Notes under the pieces: model-generated | What the model was told of the DNA's origin: nothing | The model's input: only the letters and a program-made list of their open reading frames with translations | Database searches by the model: none | NCBI GenBank assembly: GCA_001821915.1 | Contig: MHOR01000019.1 | Coordinates: 1 to 6,593, forward strand | Origin: Candidatus Staskawiczbacteria bacterium RIFCSPHIGHO2_02_FULL_34_10 | Lineage (GTDB): Bacteria; Patescibacteriota; Minisyncoccia; Minisyncoccales; Staskawiczbacteraceae | DNA length: 6,593 bases | Reading direction: 5' to 3' | Shown here: positions 5,438-6,593 of the stretch, one piece after another | Position numbering within the stretch: the stretch's first letter is position 1 | How the letters are laid out: each line of letters begins with the position of its first letter | Program-made: the position numbers and the translations under genes

Positions 5438-6593
5438 TATATTTAAAAAAACCGTAGTAAAAAGAATATTATTTTTTCTTGTTGCTGATATTTTTTTTAT
5501 AACCATATCAGTATGGTTAGCTTTTATTTTGAGGTTTGATGGAAATATACCGCAACAGTATAATCCTTTTATTGTAAGAATAATTATATTAACGGTTATT
5601 TTTACCGTTCCGGTTTTTTATTTCCAAAAACTATATTCTTTTTCATGGTCGTATGTGAGCGCTAATGAATTGGCATCGTTATTTAAAGCTACCACTATTT
5701 CTTTTATATTTTTAAGCATTACTATTTTCGCTTCAAATTATTTTCCTCATTTTTTAAATTTTCCAAGATCAACTATTATTATAAGCTACATACTAGTATT
5801 TATTTTTGCCAGCGGTGTGCGTTTTTCAAAAAGGATTTATTTTTCAAGTATAGAGTTTGGCAGAATCAAGGGACAGGAAAGGACGCTGATTGTGGGGGCG
5901 GGGGATGCCGGAGAGCAAATTTTAAGAAATATATTGTCTTCAAAAACATATTTTTATTTTCCTATTGGTTTTGTTGACGATAATCCTATGAAAAAAGGGG
6001 TTAAAATTCACGGCCTTAATGTGTTGGGAATAATTTCAGATATTCCTAATATCGTAAAAACCCACCAAATTAAACAACTGATTATTGCGCTCCCTTCAGC
6101 AAGCTTTTCTACCATAAAAAATGCAATAGAGCTTGGTAAAGCTGCGGGTGTAAGAAAAATTAAAATTGCGCCTCCGTTAAATGAAATTATACGCGGTGAA
6201 GTGTCTTTAAAAAATTTAAAAGATATTGATGTGGAAGATTTGTTGGGGCGAGACCAAGTAGTATTGGACAAAAAACAAATTGAAAACTTTATAAAAAATA
6301 AAATAGTGTTGATTACGGGAGCCGCGGGGTCTATAGGTTCTGAGCTTTCGCGCCAAGTAGCAAAATTTAAACCATCGTTATTAATTATCCTAGATCAAGA
6401 TGAAACAGGAATATTTAATATTATGGGGATACTCAAGGAAAAGTTTAATGACGTAGCGCTCCAGCCATTGGTGGCAGACATACAGGATAAAGAAAAAATA
6501 CAAGATATTTTTAAGCGCTTTTCTCCAAAAATCGTGTTTCATGCGGCGGCCTACAAACACGTTCCTTTAATGGAAGCCCAACCAGATGAAGCG
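5430..6593 (+). CDS. FlaA1/CapD/WbpM-type membrane NDP-sugar 4,6-dehydratase (3' partial)
   Basis: The frame is open from ATG 5430 to the window edge, with 388 visible residues of a usual 600-650. Four membrane helices lie at about 12-34, 46-65, 86-104 and 113-131, with the family landmark LRFDG at 34-38. A first Rossmann-like domain carries VGAGDAGEQ (155-163), the CoA_binding_3-type region. The catalytic SDR domain begins with the NAD(P)-binding TGAAGSIGSEL (296-306), and HAAAYKHVPLME (371-382) is diagnostic of the FlaA1/CapD group. The active-site residues after this lie beyond the window. The family dehydrates UDP-GlcNAc or a related sugar nucleotide at the inner membrane to a 4-keto-6-deoxy product, the substrate for the aminotransferase upstream. 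Its ATG overlaps that gene by 8 bases, which suggests coupled translation. PglF/WbpM-like full-length architecture, not the short soluble PseB type. Confidence 0.93.
   Translation, partial: MFNIFKKTVVKRILFFLVADIFFITISVWLAFILRFDGNIPQQYNPFIVRIIILTVIFTVPVFYFQKLYSFSWSYVSANELASLFKATTISFIFLSITIFASNYFPHFLNFPRSTIIISYILVFIFASGVRFSKRIYFSSIEFGRIKGQERTLIVGAGDAGEQILRNILSSKTYFYFPIGFVDDNPMKKGVKIHGLNVLGIISDIPNIVKTHQIKQLIIALPSASFSTIKNAIELGKAAGVRKIKIAPPLNEIIRGEVSLKNLKDIDVEDLLGRDQVVLDKKQIENFIKNKIVLITGAAGSIGSELSRQVAKFKPSLLIILDQDETGIFNIMGILKEKFNDVALQPLVADIQDKEKIQDIFKRFSPKIVFHAAAYKHVPLMEAQPDEA

Noticed and set aside
6008..6271. An 87-codon open frame on the minus strand
   Set aside because: It is antisense to the continuous dehydratase frame, which runs without a stop from 5430 to the edge and carries family motifs on both sides of this region.

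Overview
This is an AT-rich bacterial window with every recognisable gene on the + strand, small gaps, short genes and almost no Shine-Dalgarno sequences. Several starts sit only 6-14 bases after a plausible -10 box. Together with the gene content (a small TM-plus-winged-helix protein, ComEC-type metallo-hydrolase and a compact surface-glycan operon), this suggests a Patescibacteria/CPR organism, probably of Parcubacteria type. That placement is an inference from style and not from a marker gene. TGA ends the acetyltransferase gene and no gene has an internal TGA, so the standard code (table 11) fits.

Left part (1-1340). It opens inside a gene for a ComEC/Rec2-like metallo-beta-lactamase-fold hydrolase whose 5' end lies outside the window. 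A long hairpin (741-783) and a short field of direct repeats (787-855) follow. Next comes a 112-residue protein with one N-terminal membrane helix and a C-terminal winged helix. An intrinsic terminator at 1272-1296 ends this part.

Right part (1298-6593). This is a surface polysaccharide or protein-glycan locus: a GT4 glycosyltransferase, a GNAT acetyltransferase, a polytopic MraY/WecA-family phospho-sugar transferase, then a second terminator and promoter, a DegT-family PLP aminotransferase, and a FlaA1/CapD-type NDP-sugar 4,6-dehydratase cut by the right edge. The enzyme classes fit one route. The dehydratase makes a 4-keto-6-deoxy sugar nucleotide, the aminotransferase converts it to a 4-amino sugar, the GNAT may acylate it, the MraY/WecA-like enzyme loads a sugar phosphate on undecaprenyl phosphate, and the GT4 extends it. 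This matches the logic of the Campylobacter pgl pathway, but with a different acetyltransferase fold and a different phosphoglycosyl transferase fold. Exact sugars cannot be read from the sequence.

The most unusual features are non-coding. There is a perfect 25-bp inverted repeat filling the gap between the acetyltransferase and the MraY-like gene. Two terminator-promoter cassettes share CGCAACCT and a 14-mer before the two glycan transcription units. A GC-richer structured repeat forms the last codons of the GT4 gene.
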